Positions 36,749 through 46,545 of a stretch of DNA of 64,000 nt are shown here, piece by piece (positions within the stretch are counted from its first letter, which is position 1; each line of letters opens with the position of its first letter). Made by a program: the position numbers and the translations under genes. Source of the DNA: Nocardioides panaciterrulae (GTDB lineage Bacteria; Actinomycetota; Actinomycetes; Propionibacteriales; Nocardioidaceae); the NCBI RefSeq assembly GCF_013409645.1, contig NZ_JACCBG010000001.1, positions 310,001 through 374,000 of the forward strand, given 5' to 3'. The notes under the pieces were generated by a model. It saw only the letters and a list, made by a program, of their open reading frames with translations, was not told the DNA's origin and searched no databases.

Positions 36749-37809
36749 GCGACTGGCTCCTGGGGGTTCTTCGAGGTCGGCGTCGCGGTCGACGCCAGGG
36801 TCTTGATCGAGGCGCGGATCTTCAGCTGTCCGGGGACCCGCACGACGGTGGGGTGGTCGGGCGGCGCCTGCCCGGCCTCGTTCAGGTGGCGGACCAGGAG
36901 GCGGCAGACCTCGTAGGCCATGGCGTCGTGGGGGCGTTCGAAGCTGGTCAGCGGGGGGTTGTAGAGCCGGTGCCACGGGAAGTCGGTGAAGGTGACCAGG
37001 GACAGGTCCTCCGGGATCGAGAGCCGCAGGTCGGCGACCGCCTCCAGCGCACCCAGCACCAGCACGTTCGCGGGCACGATGACCGCCGACGGCGGTTCCG
37101 GCAGCGCCATGATCTGGCGCAGCGCGTCGCGGCCCCAGGCCTCGGAGTACTCCTTGGCGTAGACGAGGTCGGCGTCGAACCGTACCCCCGCGTCCTCGAA
37201 CGCCGCCCGCAGTCCGGCCAGCCGCTCCGTCGCGGTGGACTCCCGCGGCTGGGCGGTGATCATGGCGATCCGCGTGTGGCCGTGCCCGAGCAGGGTGCCG
37301 GCCAGCTGGTGGATGCCCTCGAAGTCGTTGCAGCACACCGCGTCGGTGCGCTCGTCGGCCGAGTGGCGGTTCACCTCGACGACGTAGGGCCCCTCGACCC
37401 CGGCCTCGGCGTACACCTCCTGGGCGCTGCGCCCGCTGGTGGGGGCGTGCACGATCGCGGCGACCGGCAGGCTCTGCAGGCGCAGGAGGTGCTCGCGCTC
37501 GACGGCGGGGTCCTCCCCGTGCAGGCACATGATGACCTGGTAGCCCTCCTCGCCGAGGGTCTTCTGGATGCGGGTGGAGATGCCGGCATAGAAGTGGCTG
37601 TCGACGTTGGGCAGCACCAGCCCGACCAGCGAGGACCGGTTGCTCTTCAGCGCGCGGGCCGTGGCGTTGGGCCGGTACCCGACCGCGACCGCGGCCTGCT
37701 GGACGCGCTCGCGGGTGTGCGGGTCCACGCGCGGGTGGCCGGAGAGGGCCCGCGACGCCGTGGCGATCGAGACCCCGGCGTGTGCGGCGACCGCCTTCAG
37801 CGTGGCCAT
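36745..37809 (-). CDS. LacI family transcriptional regulator
   Basis: A 354-residue LacI/GalR-type repressor. The N-terminal HTH is MATLKAVAAHAGVSIATASR with hinge ALSGHPRVDPHTRERV and VGYRPNATARALKS, and the effector-binding periplasmic-like domain follows (VGLVLPNVDSHFYAGIST, IPEDLSLVTFTDFPWHRLYNPPLTS). It is embedded as the third gene of the operon it likely controls; a matching operator (39935-39950) sits before the first gene. ATG 37809 has a GAGGAGG sequence 10-17 nt upstream. The effector is probably the transported acid or its lactone. Confidence 0.93.
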   Translation of the reverse strand: MATLKAVAAHAGVSIATASRALSGHPRVDPHTRERVQQAAVAVGYRPNATARALKSNRSSLVGLVLPNVDSHFYAGISTRIQKTLGEEGYQVIMCLHGEDPAVEREHLLRLQSLPVAAIVHAPTSGRSAQEVYAEAGVEGPYVVEVNRHSADERTDAVCCNDFEGIHQLAGTLLGHGHTRIAMITAQPRESTATERLAGLRAAFEDAGVRFDADLVYAKEYSEAWGRDALRQIMALPEPPSAVIVPANVLVLGALEAVADLRLSIPEDLSLVTFTDFPWHRLYNPPLTSFERPHDAMAYEVCRLLVRHLNEAGQAPPDHPTVVRVPGQLKIRASIKTLASTATPTSKNPQEPVA

Positions 37810-37825
37810 CGAACCGTCCCCCTCC

Positions 37826-38593
37826 TCACGCCAGCGACCGGCGCACCGGCGCACCATGCTCGCCCACATAGGCCACGACATCACAGTCCAGGGGCTCCAG
37901 GATCGTCACGTCCCCGTCCCGCCAGCCCAGGCGTACGTCGTGGCCCGGCACCAGCGCGCTGCCCGGGTCGCCGGCGAGCCGGTCCCGCAGCCCGAGGATC
38001 GACGCGCGGCTGGCGTCCGGGTCCAGCGTGGACTCCGCCTCGCCGGTCGCGAGCTCCCGGCGGTTCTTCACGGCGTCGCCGGCGAACAGCAGGTCGCCGT
38101 GGGTGGTGGGGACCTGGTAGGCGACGTGGCCGGGCGTGTGGCCGGGAGTCGCGAGCACGCTGATCCCCGGGAGCGGCTGCTCGCCGTCGCGCACCAGCAG
38201 CAGCTGGTCGCGCACCCGCTGCAGCTTCTCCACGTGCACGTCGGGCACGTGGAGGGTGCCGGCGGGCTGCCGGGAGGCCCAGTCGAGCTCGGCCTCGGCC
38301 ACCACCACCTGGGCGCTGTCGAACATGGTGAAGTTGCAGACGTGGTCCCAGTGCAGGTGGGTCACCAGGACATGGGTGACGTCGCCGGGCCGAAGGCCGA
38401 GCTCGGCGAGCCCGGCCTTGAGCAGGCTGACGTACGCCGGCGGGCCGGTGTCCACCAGGACCGTGGCACCCGCGGCCTGCACCAGGTAGACCGAGCTCCA
38501 CCCCATGCCGACGTGGGTCGTCGACCGGCCGGGGAAGCCGGTCGCCAGCCGGTGCGCCGAGTAGCGGACCGGCGCGGTCGGGGACTCGCTCAC
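37826..38593 (-). CDS. MBL-fold hydrolase (lactonase-like)
   Basis: A 255-residue metallo-beta-lactamase-fold enzyme of the AHL-lactonase-like branch. The metal site is THLHWDHVCN (HxHxDH), with further ligands in ATPGHTPGHV, FAGDAV and VPGHD. The strand VLVDTGPP precedes it. Between a transporter and a dehydratase, a role as sugar- or hydroxyacid-lactone hydrolase is attractive, but that is inferred from the operon. GTG 38593 overlaps the MFS stop by 4 nt (GTGA). The lacI-type gene follows after 16 bp. Confidence 0.85.
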   Translation of the reverse strand: MSESPTAPVRYSAHRLATGFPGRSTTHVGMGWSSVYLVQAAGATVLVDTGPPAYVSLLKAGLAELGLRPGDVTHVLVTHLHWDHVCNFTMFDSAQVVVAEAELDWASRQPAGTLHVPDVHVEKLQRVRDQLLLVRDGEQPLPGISVLATPGHTPGHVAYQVPTTHGDLLFAGDAVKNRRELATGEAESTLDPDASRASILGLRDRLAGDPGSALVPGHDVRLGWRDGDVTILEPLDCDVVAYVGEHGAPVRRSLA

Positions 38594-39912
38594 GCGGTCA
38601 CCGCCCCCGCCGGCTGCAGCGGCCGCCGCGACAACACGGTGGTGACCCCGCTGCCGACGAACAGCAGCACCGCGGCGACGATGAACGGCCAGGTGTAGCT
38701 GCCGGTCCAGTCGACCAGGTAGCCGGTCACGATCGGGGCGAGCAGGCCGAACGCGTTGCCGCCCAGCGTCATCAGCCCGAACACGCGACCCGCCGAGGCG
38801 CGGTCCACGGTCAGGTCCCCGCCGAGCGCGTAGTTCAGCGAGATCGAGGAGATGGCGGCGACGAGCACCCACGAGATCAGCACGACGACCAGGACGGTGC
38901 TCGTGACCCACGGCAGCGCGAGCAGCGGGAGGCCGAGCAGCATCATCACGATCAGGGAGGTCCGCCGGGCGCCGCCGCTGACGTCCTTGCCGCGCAGCGA
39001 ACGGTCGCTCACCGCCGCCGCGATCAGGCTGCCCACGGCCGCGACCCCGTAGGTCACGCCGGTCACCCAGCCGGCGCCGAGGTCCGCGAAGCCGCGGGTG
39101 TCCACCAGGTAGAGCGGCAGGAAGGACAGGAACAGGTAGTTGGTGTAGACCGCGCACCCCTGGGTCACCATCAGGCCCCACATCGTCCTGGTGCGCAGCA
39201 GGGATCCCAGCCCCATGGGGATCGCGCGGGCGGCCTCGGCGGTGTCGCGGGTGGCGAGGATGTGGTCCCGCTCGTCGCCGGCGAGCCACCGGCTCGCCTC
39301 CGGCTTGCTGTAGATCGCGAACCAGACCAGCCCGACCAGCACGCCGAACCCGCCCAGGATGAAGAACGAGGTGCGCCAGCCCGCGGTGCTGACGAGGTAG
39401 GCGGCCACGACCGCGCCGACCGCAGGCCCCGCGAGCTGGCCGGCGTTGAGCAATCCGCTGAACCGCCCGCGCTCGGTGGCCGGGGCCCACTCCCGGATCA
39501 CCAGGTTGCCGGCCGGGAAGACCGGCGACTCGCCGACGCCCATCACCAGGCGCGCCACGATCAGGGATCCGAAGCCGACCACCAGCCCGGTGCCGCCCGC
39601 GCCGAGCGACCAGAGCACGATCGCCAGCGGCAGCATCACCCTGGTCCCGACCCGGTCCGCGAGGACGCCCACGGGGACCAGGCACAGGGCGTAGGTCCAG
39701 CTGAACGCCGAGGAGGCGATCCCGAACTGGCCGTTGGAGAGCCCGAACGCGTCGATGATGTGCGGCGCGGCCACCGACATGTTCACCCGGTCGATGTAGC
39801 CCAGCGTGATGATCAGCAGCAGGCCGAACGCGATGACCAGGCGGCGGTTCCCGGTCCCCGGGGCCACCGATTGCCGGCTCGTCGTCCCGGTCAGGGCGTC
39901 GGACGATGTCAT
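38590..39912 (-). CDS. MFS transporter, anion:cation symporter (ACS) type
   Basis: A 440-residue major facilitator with 12 predicted helices. The N-terminal segment LGYIDRVNMSVAAPHI, the loop motif GVLADRVGTRV, the GVGESPVFPAGNLVIREW sequence and ATERGRFSGLLNAGQ are typical of the ACS family, which takes up organic anions such as hexuronates, glucarate or tartrate. ATG 39912 has AGGTGG upstream. It is the first gene of the operon and lies 22 bp downstream of a LacI-type operator, so a carboxylate substrate that relieves repression is the expected logic. Confidence 0.9.
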   Translation of the reverse strand: MTSSDALTGTTSRQSVAPGTGNRRLVIAFGLLLIITLGYIDRVNMSVAAPHIIDAFGLSNGQFGIASSAFSWTYALCLVPVGVLADRVGTRVMLPLAIVLWSLGAGGTGLVVGFGSLIVARLVMGVGESPVFPAGNLVIREWAPATERGRFSGLLNAGQLAGPAVGAVVAAYLVSTAGWRTSFFILGGFGVLVGLVWFAIYSKPEASRWLAGDERDHILATRDTAEAARAIPMGLGSLLRTRTMWGLMVTQGCAVYTNYLFLSFLPLYLVDTRGFADLGAGWVTGVTYGVAAVGSLIAAAVSDRSLRGKDVSGGARRTSLIVMMLLGLPLLALPWVTSTVLVVVLISWVLVAAISSISLNYALGGDLTVDRASAGRVFGLMTLGGNAFGLLAPIVTGYLVDWTGSYTWPFIVAAVLLFVGSGVTTVLSRRPLQPAGAVTA

Positions 39913-39934
39913 GTGAACCACCTATGCAAAAAGT

Positions 39935-39950
39935 GTGGAAACGTTTTCAC
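39935..39950. promoter_or_regulatory. LacI-type operator upstream of the MFS operon
   Basis: GTGGAAACGTTTTCAC is a 16-bp near-perfect palindrome (7 of 8 pairs) with the central AACGTT of classic LacI/GalR sites. It lies 23 bp before the MFS start codon. The lacI-type gene in the same operon is the likely binder, implying autoregulation. Confidence 0.85.
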
Positions 39951-40053
39951 GATTGTGACGGCCAACACTCGCGGGTGGTCCCGCGGTTGTCAAGGCCCCT
40001 CAGTGGGCCCGGGCGCCTGCGTCCCCGGCCGTCTGCCGAGGCCCGGCGAGGGG

Positions 40054-40656
40054 TCACCCCAGCGCCAGCCGGACGGCGATCACCAGCATCACGACCCCGA
40101 TGAGCGTGTCGAGCACCCGCCAGGCGCCGGGCCGGGCGAGCAGCGGCGCGAGCAGCCGGGCGCCGTACCCGAGGCCGGTGAACCACGCCGTGCTCGCCAC
40201 GCACGCCCCGAGGGCGAACCACCACCGGCCGGCATCGCCCTCGTGGTTGGCGACGGTGCCGAGCAGGAGCACCGTGTCGAGGTAGACGTGCGGGTTCAGC
40301 CAGGTGAGCGCCACGGTCCGGCCGGTGGCCGCGCGCAGTGAGGTGACGCCGCCGGAGGAGGCCCGCAGCGACTCGGTCCGCCGGGCCCGCAGCAGCGACC
40401 CGACGCCGTACCACCCGAGGAAGGCGGCGCCGAGCCAGCGCACCACCGTCAGCGCCGCCGGCGCGGCCTCGACGACCGAGCCGATGCCGGCGACCCCGGC
40501 GAGGATCAGCACCACGTCGGAGGCGGTGCAGATCGTCACCACCGCGCCGACGTGCTCGCGCGCGAGCCCCTGCCGCAGCACGTAGGCGTTCTGGGCGCCG
40601 ATGGCGACGATGAGGGACAGGCCGGTCAGCAGGCCGGCGAGGGAGGCGTCGAGCAC
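40054..40656 (-). CDS. LysE/ArgO-type amino-acid exporter
   Basis: A 200-residue membrane protein with about six helices. The LysE family signature [12 protein letters not shown] is at residues 20-31, and [19 protein letters not shown] is the second conserved block. Members export L-lysine and L-arginine. Unlike the classic arrangement, there is no divergent LysG/ArgP regulator; the neighbours are a DUF6458 protein and the MFS operon. The start is GTG 40656 with only a weak ribosome site. Confidence 0.92.
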   Translation of the reverse strand: MLDASLAGLLTGLSLIVAIGAQNAYVLRQGLAREHVGAVVTICTASDVVLILAGVAGIGSVVEAAPAALTVVRWLGAAFLGWYGVGSLLRARRTESLRASSGGVTSLRAATGRTVALTWLNPHVYLDTVLLLGTVANHEGDAGRWWFALGACVASTAWFTGLGYGARLLAPLLARPGAWRVLDTLIGVVMLVIAVRLALG

Positions 40657-40678
40657 CTGGCGAACGCTACGGTCCGGC

Positions 40679-40882
40679 TCAGCCGTCGTGTCGCTGCTCG
40701 ACGTGCGAGCGCCGGCGCCCGGTGGTGAGGAACAGCGCCAGGCCCAGCACCCCGACCACGACGCAGATCCAGCCCACCACGCCGGTGTCGACGACGTCGG
40801 TGACCGCCGAGGGCAGGTCGACCGCGCCGGTGAGGAGGACCAGCCCGATCACGAGCAGGACGACTCCGACTCCCAGACCCAT
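40679..40882 (-). CDS. DUF6458-like small membrane protein
   Basis: A 67-residue protein with two membrane helices: [20 protein letters not shown], then a short loop ([12 protein letters not shown]) and [20 protein letters not shown], ending in a basic tail. This 'MGIG...GWI...G' layout is the actinobacterial DUF6458 pattern. Function is unknown. It lies 22 bp before the LysE-type gene on the same strand, so they may be co-transcribed. Confidence 0.78.
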   Translation of the reverse strand: MGLGVGVVLLVIGLVLLTGAVDLPSAVTDVVDTGVVGWICVVVGVLGLALFLTTGRRRSHVEQRHDG

Positions 40883-40978
40883 GGCCCGACGGTACGCCCC
40901 GGGGGCGACCTTCGGCCCTGCCCCACGCCGGGCCGGTCGCGTAGGGCTGGAGCAGCGCCCGCGGCGAGAGGGGACCAG

Positions 40979-43702
40979 GTGGCCGAGCAGGGACGCCTCG
41001 TCGACCCCGAGGAGGCGCTGGACCGGCTGCTGCGGGACCTGCGCAGCCGCCCGGAGGGGCTCACCGACCGCGAGGCCGCCCGCCGGCTCGAGGTGAGCGG
41101 GCGCAACGAGCTGGTACGCCGGGCGCGCCGCACCTGGCCGGGCCAGCTCGGGCGCCAGCTGGTGCACCCGCTGGCGCTGCTGCTCTGGGCGGCCGCGGCG
41201 CTGGCCTGGGTCGGGGGCACCCCGCCGCTGTCGGTCGCGATCGTCGGCGTGGTGCTGCTCAACGCGGGCTTCGCGTTCGTCCAGGAGCGGCATGCCGAGC
41301 GCGCGGTCGAGGCGCTGACCGAGTACCTCCCGCCCCGGGCGACCGTGCGCCGGGACGGGGAGGTGCGCAGCGTCGACGCGCGCGAGCTGGTGCCCGGCGA
41401 CGTGATCGTGGTGGCCGAGGGCGACCGGGTCTCCGCAGATGCGCGGCTGCTCGAGGGGAGCGTGGAGCTGGACATCTCCACGCTGACCGGCGAGTCGTTG
41501 CCGGTGCTGCGCACGCCGCTGCCCGGCTACCACCACGGCCCGCTGCTGGAGGCGCGCGACATCGTCTTCAGCGGCACCGGCTGCACCGAGGGCGAGGCCA
41601 CCGCCGTGGTCTTCGCGACCGGCATGAACACCGAGCTCGGGCGGATCGCGGCGCTCAGCCAGCGCAGCGAGTACACCGAGAGCCCACTGGAGACCCAGGT
41701 CAAGCGGGTGGCGTGGCTGATCGCCGCCGTCGCGGTGACGATGGGCGTCGGGTTCATCCCGCTGGGGACCCTGCTCGGTGGGCTCACCCTCGCCGACACC
41801 GTGAACTTCGCGATCGGGCTGCTCGTCGCCAACGTCCCCGAGGGACTGCTGCCGACGATCACCCTGGCCCTGGCCGTCGGCGTCCGCCTGCTGGCCCGCC
41901 AGGGCGCCCTGGTCAAGCGCATCTCCGCGGTGGAGACCCTCGGCTCCACGAGCGTGATCTGCACCGACAAGACCGGCACGCTGACGCTCAACTCCATGCG
42001 CGTGGTCCGCGCCTGGAGCGGGGACGGCGAGCACGACCTCACGGCCCCGCCCGCCGCCCCGCCCGCCGCCCCGTCCGACCTCGTACGACGCCTCGCGGCC
42101 GCCGGCACCGCCTGCAACAACGCCCGGTGGGACCCGGCCGACCCCGACCGTCGGGGCGGCGACCCGACCGAGCTCGCGCTGCTCTACCTGGCCGACGCCG
42201 TCGGGGTGCCGGTCGACTCCGGGCACCCGACCCGGCGGGCGCAGTTCCACTTCGACCCGGCGCTGCGCCGGATGTCCACGGTCGACGAGGTGGACGACCG
42301 GCTGCTGCTGCGCTGCAAGGGTGCTCCGGAGGAGGTGCTGCCGCGCTGCAGCCTGGTCGCGAACGGCGAGGGCGCCGTGCCGTTCACCGAGGAGCTGCAC
42401 CTCGACGTGGCCGCCCTGATCGACCGCTGGGCCCGGCAGGGCCTGCGGGTGCTCGCCCTGGCTGAGCGGGCCGTCGCGCCGGGGGAGCTGGACGGGCTGG
42501 GCCGCGAGGCCGCGGAGTCGGGGCTGACCCTGCTCGGCCTGGTCGCGATGGTCGACCCGCCGCGACCCGAGGTGCGGGACGCGGTCACGAGGTGTCACAC
42601 CGCGGGCATCCGGCTGCTGGTCGTCACCGGCGACCACGGCCTGACCGCGCGCGCCATCGCCCGCCAGGTCGGCATCGGCACCGACCGCACCCGGGTCGTG
42701 ACCGGCGCGGAGCTGGAACGGATGCCCGAGGCCGACCTCGACGCGTTGCTGGCCGAGAACGAGGAGCTGATCTTCGCCCGGAGCTCCCCGGAGGCGAAGC
42801 TGCGGATCGGCGACGCCCTGCAGTCCCAGGGGCATGTGGTGGCGATGACCGGAGACGGCGTCAACGACGCGCCGGCGCTGCGCAAGGCCAGCATCGGGGT
42901 CGCCATGGGCCGCTCCGGCACCGATGTGGCCCGCGAGGCCGCGACGATGGTGCTGACCGACGACAACTTCGCCACGATCGTCAGTGCCGTGCAGGCCGGG
43001 CGCCGCGTCTACGACAACGTTCGCAAGTTCATCGTCTACATCTTCGCCCACGCCACGCCCGAGGTGGTGCCGTTCCTGCTCTACGCGCTTGCCGGCGGGC
43101 ACATCCCGTTGCCGCTGACCGTCATGCAGATCCTCGCGATCGACCTCGGGACCGAGACCCTGCCCGCGCTCGCGCTGGGCCGCGAGCCGGCGGAGCAGGG
43201 GATCATGGAGCGACCGCCGAGACGTCGGGGCCAGAACGTGATCGACGCCGCCATGCTCGGCCGCGCCTGGGGGCTGATGGGCGGCACGACCGCGCTGCTG
43301 GTGATCGCGCTGTTCCTGGCGACCCTGGTCCAGGGCGGCTGGGGCTGGGGCGACAGCGTCTCCAGCGGACCGCTGCACCACGTGTGGGTGCAGGCCACGA
43401 CGATGTCCTTCCTGGCGATCGTCGCCTGCCAGATCGGCACCGCGGTCGCCTCGCGCACCGAGCGCGCCTCGCTGGCGCAGACCGGGCTGCTCACCAACCC
43501 CCTGCTGCTGTGGGGGATCGCCTCCGAGCTGGTCTTCGCCGGGTTCGTGGTGCTGCTGCCGCCGCTGCAGCCGGTGTTCGGGACCACGGCACCGCAGTGG
43601 TGGCAGGTCGCGCTGCTGGTCCCGATGCCGTTCCTGGTGTGGGGCGTCGACGAGGTGTGGCGCTGGAGCGTGCGCCGTCGTACGGCGCCGGTCGAGGGCT
43701 GA
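40979..43702 (+). CDS. P-type cation-transporting ATPase (P2 type)
   Basis: A 907-residue P-type ATPase. The N-terminal cation-ATPase domain has [18 protein letters not shown], followed by the actuator LTGES, transmembrane motif [16 protein letters not shown] (PEGL, as in Ca2+, Na+/K+ and H+ P2 pumps), phosphorylation site Asp330 in CTDKTGTLT, and [20 protein letters not shown]. Ten membrane segments are expected. The exact ion cannot be told: the PEGL motif fits Ca2+ or Na+/K+-type pumps and argues against heavy-metal P1B pumps, which have CPx. The start is GTG 40979. Confidence 0.9.
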   Translation: MAEQGRLVDPEEALDRLLRDLRSRPEGLTDREAARRLEVSGRNELVRRARRTWPGQLGRQLVHPLALLLWAAAALAWVGGTPPLSVAIVGVVLLNAGFAFVQERHAERAVEALTEYLPPRATVRRDGEVRSVDARELVPGDVIVVAEGDRVSADARLLEGSVELDISTLTGESLPVLRTPLPGYHHGPLLEARDIVFSGTGCTEGEATAVVFATGMNTELGRIAALSQRSEYTESPLETQVKRVAWLIAAVAVTMGVGFIPLGTLLGGLTLADTVNFAIGLLVANVPEGLLPTITLALAVGVRLLARQGALVKRISAVETLGSTSVICTDKTGTLTLNSMRVVRAWSGDGEHDLTAPPAAPPAAPSDLVRRLAAAGTACNNARWDPADPDRRGGDPTELALLYLADAVGVPVDSGHPTRRAQFHFDPALRRMSTVDEVDDRLLLRCKGAPEEVLPRCSLVANGEGAVPFTEELHLDVAALIDRWARQGLRVLALAERAVAPGELDGLGREAAESGLTLLGLVAMVDPPRPEVRDAVTRCHTAGIRLLVVTGDHGLTARAIARQVGIGTDRTRVVTGAELERMPEADLDALLAENEELIFARSSPEAKLRIGDALQSQGHVVAMTGDGVNDAPALRKASIGVAMGRSGTDVAREAATMVLTDDNFATIVSAVQAGRRVYDNVRKFIVYIFAHATPEVVPFLLYALAGGHIPLPLTVMQILAIDLGTETLPALALGREPAEQGIMERPPRRRGQNVIDAAMLGRAWGLMGGTTALLVIALFLATLVQGGWGWGDSVSSGPLHHVWVQATTMSFLAIVACQIGTAVASRTERASLAQTGLLTNPLLLWGIASELVFAGFVVLLPPLQPVFGTTAPQWWQVALLVPMPFLVWGVDEVWRWSVRRRTAPVEG

Positions 43703-43788
43703 GAGGGCCGACTCCCGGACGGCTGCCGAGTCTGCATGGCAGGCTGGGGTGCCCCGGCGTGCGGCCGGATGTGACGGGGAGTCCTGCG

Positions 43789-44244
43789 ATGCCACGAGGT
43801 AGCGGTCTTTGGTCCACGGCGCCGGCAGTCACGCTGGCCGCGGCCGCGGCCACGATGCTCGCGGTCTCGGGCTGTTCGACCGGCGAGAGGGCGGACCGTC
43901 CGCATTTCCAGCCGGACGACTACAGCTACCAGCTCATTGTCAGATGCTTCTGCCTCCACGGTGGGGCCGCGGTCCTCGTCCGCGTCGTCGACGGGCGGGT
44001 CGGCTCCGCCGAGTGGGTGGAGGCTCGTCGCGGCGGCACCTTGGCAGGCGAGCCCGAGTCCTTCCAGCGCCTGACCATCAACGACGTGATCGACGCGGCC
44101 GAGGACAGGACCGCCGACCGGGTCGACGTCGACTGGCCGGACGGACAGCCGTACCCGACGCGGGTCCTCGTCGACCGGTCGGACAACGGAGCCGACGACG
44201 AGATCGAGTACGTCGTGAGCCACGTCGAGGTGGCCGACCCGTGA
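43789..44244 (+). CDS. DUF6174 domain lipoprotein
   Basis: A 151-residue lipoprotein. The signal peptide runs to the lipobox AVSGC. The mature part matches the DUF6174 layout: YSYQLIVRCFCLHGGAAVLV, then VRVVDGRVGSAEW, LTINDVIDAAED and a VDWPDGQPYPTRVLVD segment ending with an acidic EIEYVVSHV. The function is unknown, but the protein is likely membrane-anchored outside the cell. ATG 43789 has GGGGAG 8 nt upstream. Confidence 0.82.
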   Translation: MPRGSGLWSTAPAVTLAAAAATMLAVSGCSTGERADRPHFQPDDYSYQLIVRCFCLHGGAAVLVRVVDGRVGSAEWVEARRGGTLAGEPESFQRLTINDVIDAAEDRTADRVDVDWPDGQPYPTRVLVDRSDNGADDEIEYVVSHVEVADP

Positions 44245-44297
44245 TCCGAGGCGTCCCCGACAGACGCGCTGCGACCTGAGGAAGGACGTGGTCCGGT

Positions 44298-44317
44298 TTG
44301 AACAAACGTTTGTTCAA
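44298..44317. promoter_or_regulatory. perfect 20-bp palindrome, TetR-operator-like, between two convergent genes
   Basis: TTGAACAAACGTTTGTTCAA is a perfect 20-bp palindrome of a type bound by TetR-family repressors. It is AT-rich in a 72 percent GC region, so it is not a typical terminator. It lies between the 3' ends of the DUF6174 and acyl-CoA dehydrogenase genes, where no promoter is expected. Confidence 0.65.
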
Positions 44318-44360
44318 GGCGGCCGGAAGCCCTCTTTCTCATGGTGTCGCCGAGAACGGC

Positions 44361-44398
44361 GACGGCCCGCCCGCTCCCGGAGGAGCGGACGGGCCGTC
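44361..44398 (-). terminator. strong hairpin terminator of the acyl-CoA dehydrogenase gene
   Basis: Arms 44361-44377 and 44382-44398 pair over 17 bp with one mismatch around a 4-nt loop (CGGA). It lies 17 bp downstream of the dehydrogenase stop (minus strand) and may also end transcription of the DUF6174 gene from the other side. Confidence 0.8.
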
Positions 44399-44414
44399 GG
44401 GGCAGGGCGCCAGC

Positions 44415-46289
44415 TCAGAACGCTGCCTCGTCGAGGTCCATGACCGACAGGTCGGTGGCCTCGGCGATGGCCCGCTCCGCGGTCAGCCGCGGCAGGTTGG
44501 TGCGCGCGAAGAACTGCGCGGCCGCGACCTTGCCCTCGTAGAAGGCCTGGTCCTTCCCGGGGTTCCCGCCGAGCTTCTCCAGCGCGACCTCGGCCTGGCG
44601 CAGCAGCAGCCAGGCGCAGACGACGTCGCCGAGCACCATCAGCAGCCGGGTGGTGTTCAGGCCGACCTTGTAGATGTTGCGCAGGTCGCCGCCGTCGCCG
44701 CTCGGGTCGGCCGACATCAGGTCGTTGATCATCGCGCCGACGATCGCGTTGGCGTCCTCGAGCGCGGTGGCGAGCAGCTCGCGCTCGACCTTGAGCCGGC
44801 CGTTGCCCGCCCCGCTGTCGACGAAGGCCTGGATCTCGTTCGCCAGGTGGCCCAGCGCCTTGCCCTGGTCCTTGACGATCTTGCGGAAGAAGAAGTCCTG
44901 GCCCTGGATCGCGGTGGTGCCCTCGTAGAGCGTGTCGATCTTGGCGTCGCGGACGTACTGCTCGAGCGGGTACTCCTGCAGGAAGCCCGAGCCGCCGAAG
45001 GTCTGCAGCGACTCCGTGCCCAGCAGCACCCACGAGCGCTCGGAGCCGTAGCCCTTGACGATCGGCAGCAGCAGGTCGTTGATCTTCTCCGCGAGCTCGT
45101 CGCGCTCGCCGGCGTGGTCGGCGAGCATCACCCGGTCCTGCCAGGAGGCGGTGTAGAGCACCAGCGCGCGCATCGCCTCGGCGAACGACTTCTGCACCAT
45201 CAGCGAGCGGCGCACGTCGGGGTGGTGGGTGATGGTCACGCGCGGCGCGGTCTTGTCCGCGGCCCGGCTCAGGTCGGCGCCCTGGACCCGGTTCTTGGCG
45301 TAGTCGAGCGCGTTGAGGTAGCCGGTGCTCAGCGTCGCGATGGCCTTGGTGCCGACCATCATCCGGGCGTTCTCGATGACCTGGAACATCTGCGCGATGC
45401 CGTTGTGCACCTCGCCGAGCAGCCAGCCGCGGGCGGGCTCGCCGCCCCCGTTGGCGGGGTCGCCGAAGGTCACCTCGCAGGTGTTGGAGACCTTGATCCC
45501 CATCTTGTGCTCGACGTTGGTGACGTAGACGCCGTTGCGCTCGCCGGTCAGCTCGCCGGTCTCGTGGTCGAAGTGGAACTTCGGCACCAGGAACAGCGAG
45601 AGGCCCTTGGTGCCGGGGCCGCCGGCGCCCTCGACCCCGACCGGGCGGGCCAGCACGAGGTGCATGATGTTCTCGCTCATGTCGTGCTCGCCCGAGGTGA
45701 TGAAGCGCTTGACGCCCTCGATGTTCCACGAGCCGTCGTCGTTCGCGGTGGCCTTGGTCCGGCCGGCGCCCACGTCGGACCCGGCGTCGGGCTCGGTGAG
45801 CACCATCGTGGTGCCCCACTCCCGCTCGACGATGATCTGGGCGATCCGCTTGTCGCGGTCGTTGCCGTTGCGGTCGATGACGCCGGCGAACGCCGGGCCG
45901 CAGCCGTACATCCACACGGGGGCGTTCGAGCCGAGCACCATCTCGGCGATCGCCCAGTTCAGGGTCGACGGCGCCGGGGTGCCGCCGAGCTGCTCGGGGA
46001 TCTGCAGACGCCAGAACTCCGCGTCCATCCAGGCGCGGTAGCTCTTCTTGAACGACTCGGGGACGGGGGCCTCGTGGGTCTGCGGGTCGAAGACCGGCGG
46101 GTTGCGGTCGCTGTCCTCGTACGACGCGGCCAGGTCCTCGCGAGCCAGGCGGTCGACCTCGGCCAGCACCTCGCGCGCGGTCTCGCCGTCCACCTCGGCG
46201 AACGGGCCGGCGCCGAGGACCTCGTCGCGGCCGAGCACCTCGAACAGGTTGAACTCGATGTCGCGCAGGTTGCTCTTGTAGTGGCTCAC
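44415..46289 (-). CDS. acyl-CoA dehydrogenase (FadE5-like, long form)
   Basis: A 624-residue FAD-dependent acyl-CoA dehydrogenase of the long actinobacterial FadE5 type, catalysing the first step of beta-oxidation. Motifs include [27 protein letters not shown], the arginine segment, the catalytic Glu in [15 protein letters not shown] and an extra C-terminal helical region. It begins [10 protein letters not shown], as in related proteins. GTG 46289 has GAAGGTGGA upstream. It is divergent from an Rrf2 regulator and carries the same upstream 16-bp motif as the etfD-like gene 11 kb away, to which it would pass electrons via ETF. Confidence 0.92.
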   Translation of the reverse strand: MSHYKSNLRDIEFNLFEVLGRDEVLGAGPFAEVDGETAREVLAEVDRLAREDLAASYEDSDRNPPVFDPQTHEAPVPESFKKSYRAWMDAEFWRLQIPEQLGGTPAPSTLNWAIAEMVLGSNAPVWMYGCGPAFAGVIDRNGNDRDKRIAQIIVEREWGTTMVLTEPDAGSDVGAGRTKATANDDGSWNIEGVKRFITSGEHDMSENIMHLVLARPVGVEGAGGPGTKGLSLFLVPKFHFDHETGELTGERNGVYVTNVEHKMGIKVSNTCEVTFGDPANGGGEPARGWLLGEVHNGIAQMFQVIENARMMVGTKAIATLSTGYLNALDYAKNRVQGADLSRAADKTAPRVTITHHPDVRRSLMVQKSFAEAMRALVLYTASWQDRVMLADHAGERDELAEKINDLLLPIVKGYGSERSWVLLGTESLQTFGGSGFLQEYPLEQYVRDAKIDTLYEGTTAIQGQDFFFRKIVKDQGKALGHLANEIQAFVDSGAGNGRLKVERELLATALEDANAIVGAMINDLMSADPSGDGGDLRNIYKVGLNTTRLLMVLGDVVCAWLLLRQAEVALEKLGGNPGKDQAFYEGKVAAAQFFARTNLPRLTAERAIAEATDLSVMDLDEAAF

Positions 46290-46334
46290 TGATCCACCTT
46301 CTCGATGTCGTTGCGGGAGGGCCAGCACGCAGGT

Positions 46335-46350
46335 CCTACTGACCGGTAAC
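46335..46350 (-). promoter_or_regulatory. putative fatty-acid-regulon operator upstream of the acyl-CoA dehydrogenase
   Basis: On the minus strand, GTTACCGGTCAGTAGG stands 46 bp before the dehydrogenase start. The same motif with two substitutions (GTTACCGGACGGTAGG) lies upstream of the etfD-like gene (61382-61397). The GTTAC...GTAGG dyad suggests a TetR-type regulator. Confidence 0.6.
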
Positions 46351-46545
46351 AAAATGATAGGAGGATGGTCGAAGCCCGTGCAAGGCGGGGTGACCGGCAT
46401 CTCCCGGCCACCCCGATGCAGGCCCCGATCCAGGGGTGGGTGCGGGGGTGGGCCCGGGGGTGGGTCCGGGGCCGGTGCGGGCGGCGCTGCGGGGTCGGTC
46501 GCGATGGTCGAGTGTGTGGATCGACTATCTGACAGAATCGAGGCC

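Noticed and set aside
40679..43795. 1038-residue minus-strand frame across the P-type ATPase
   Set aside because: It is a shadow of the ATPase in the reverse frame. Only its last 67 codons (40679-40882) form a real small gene.
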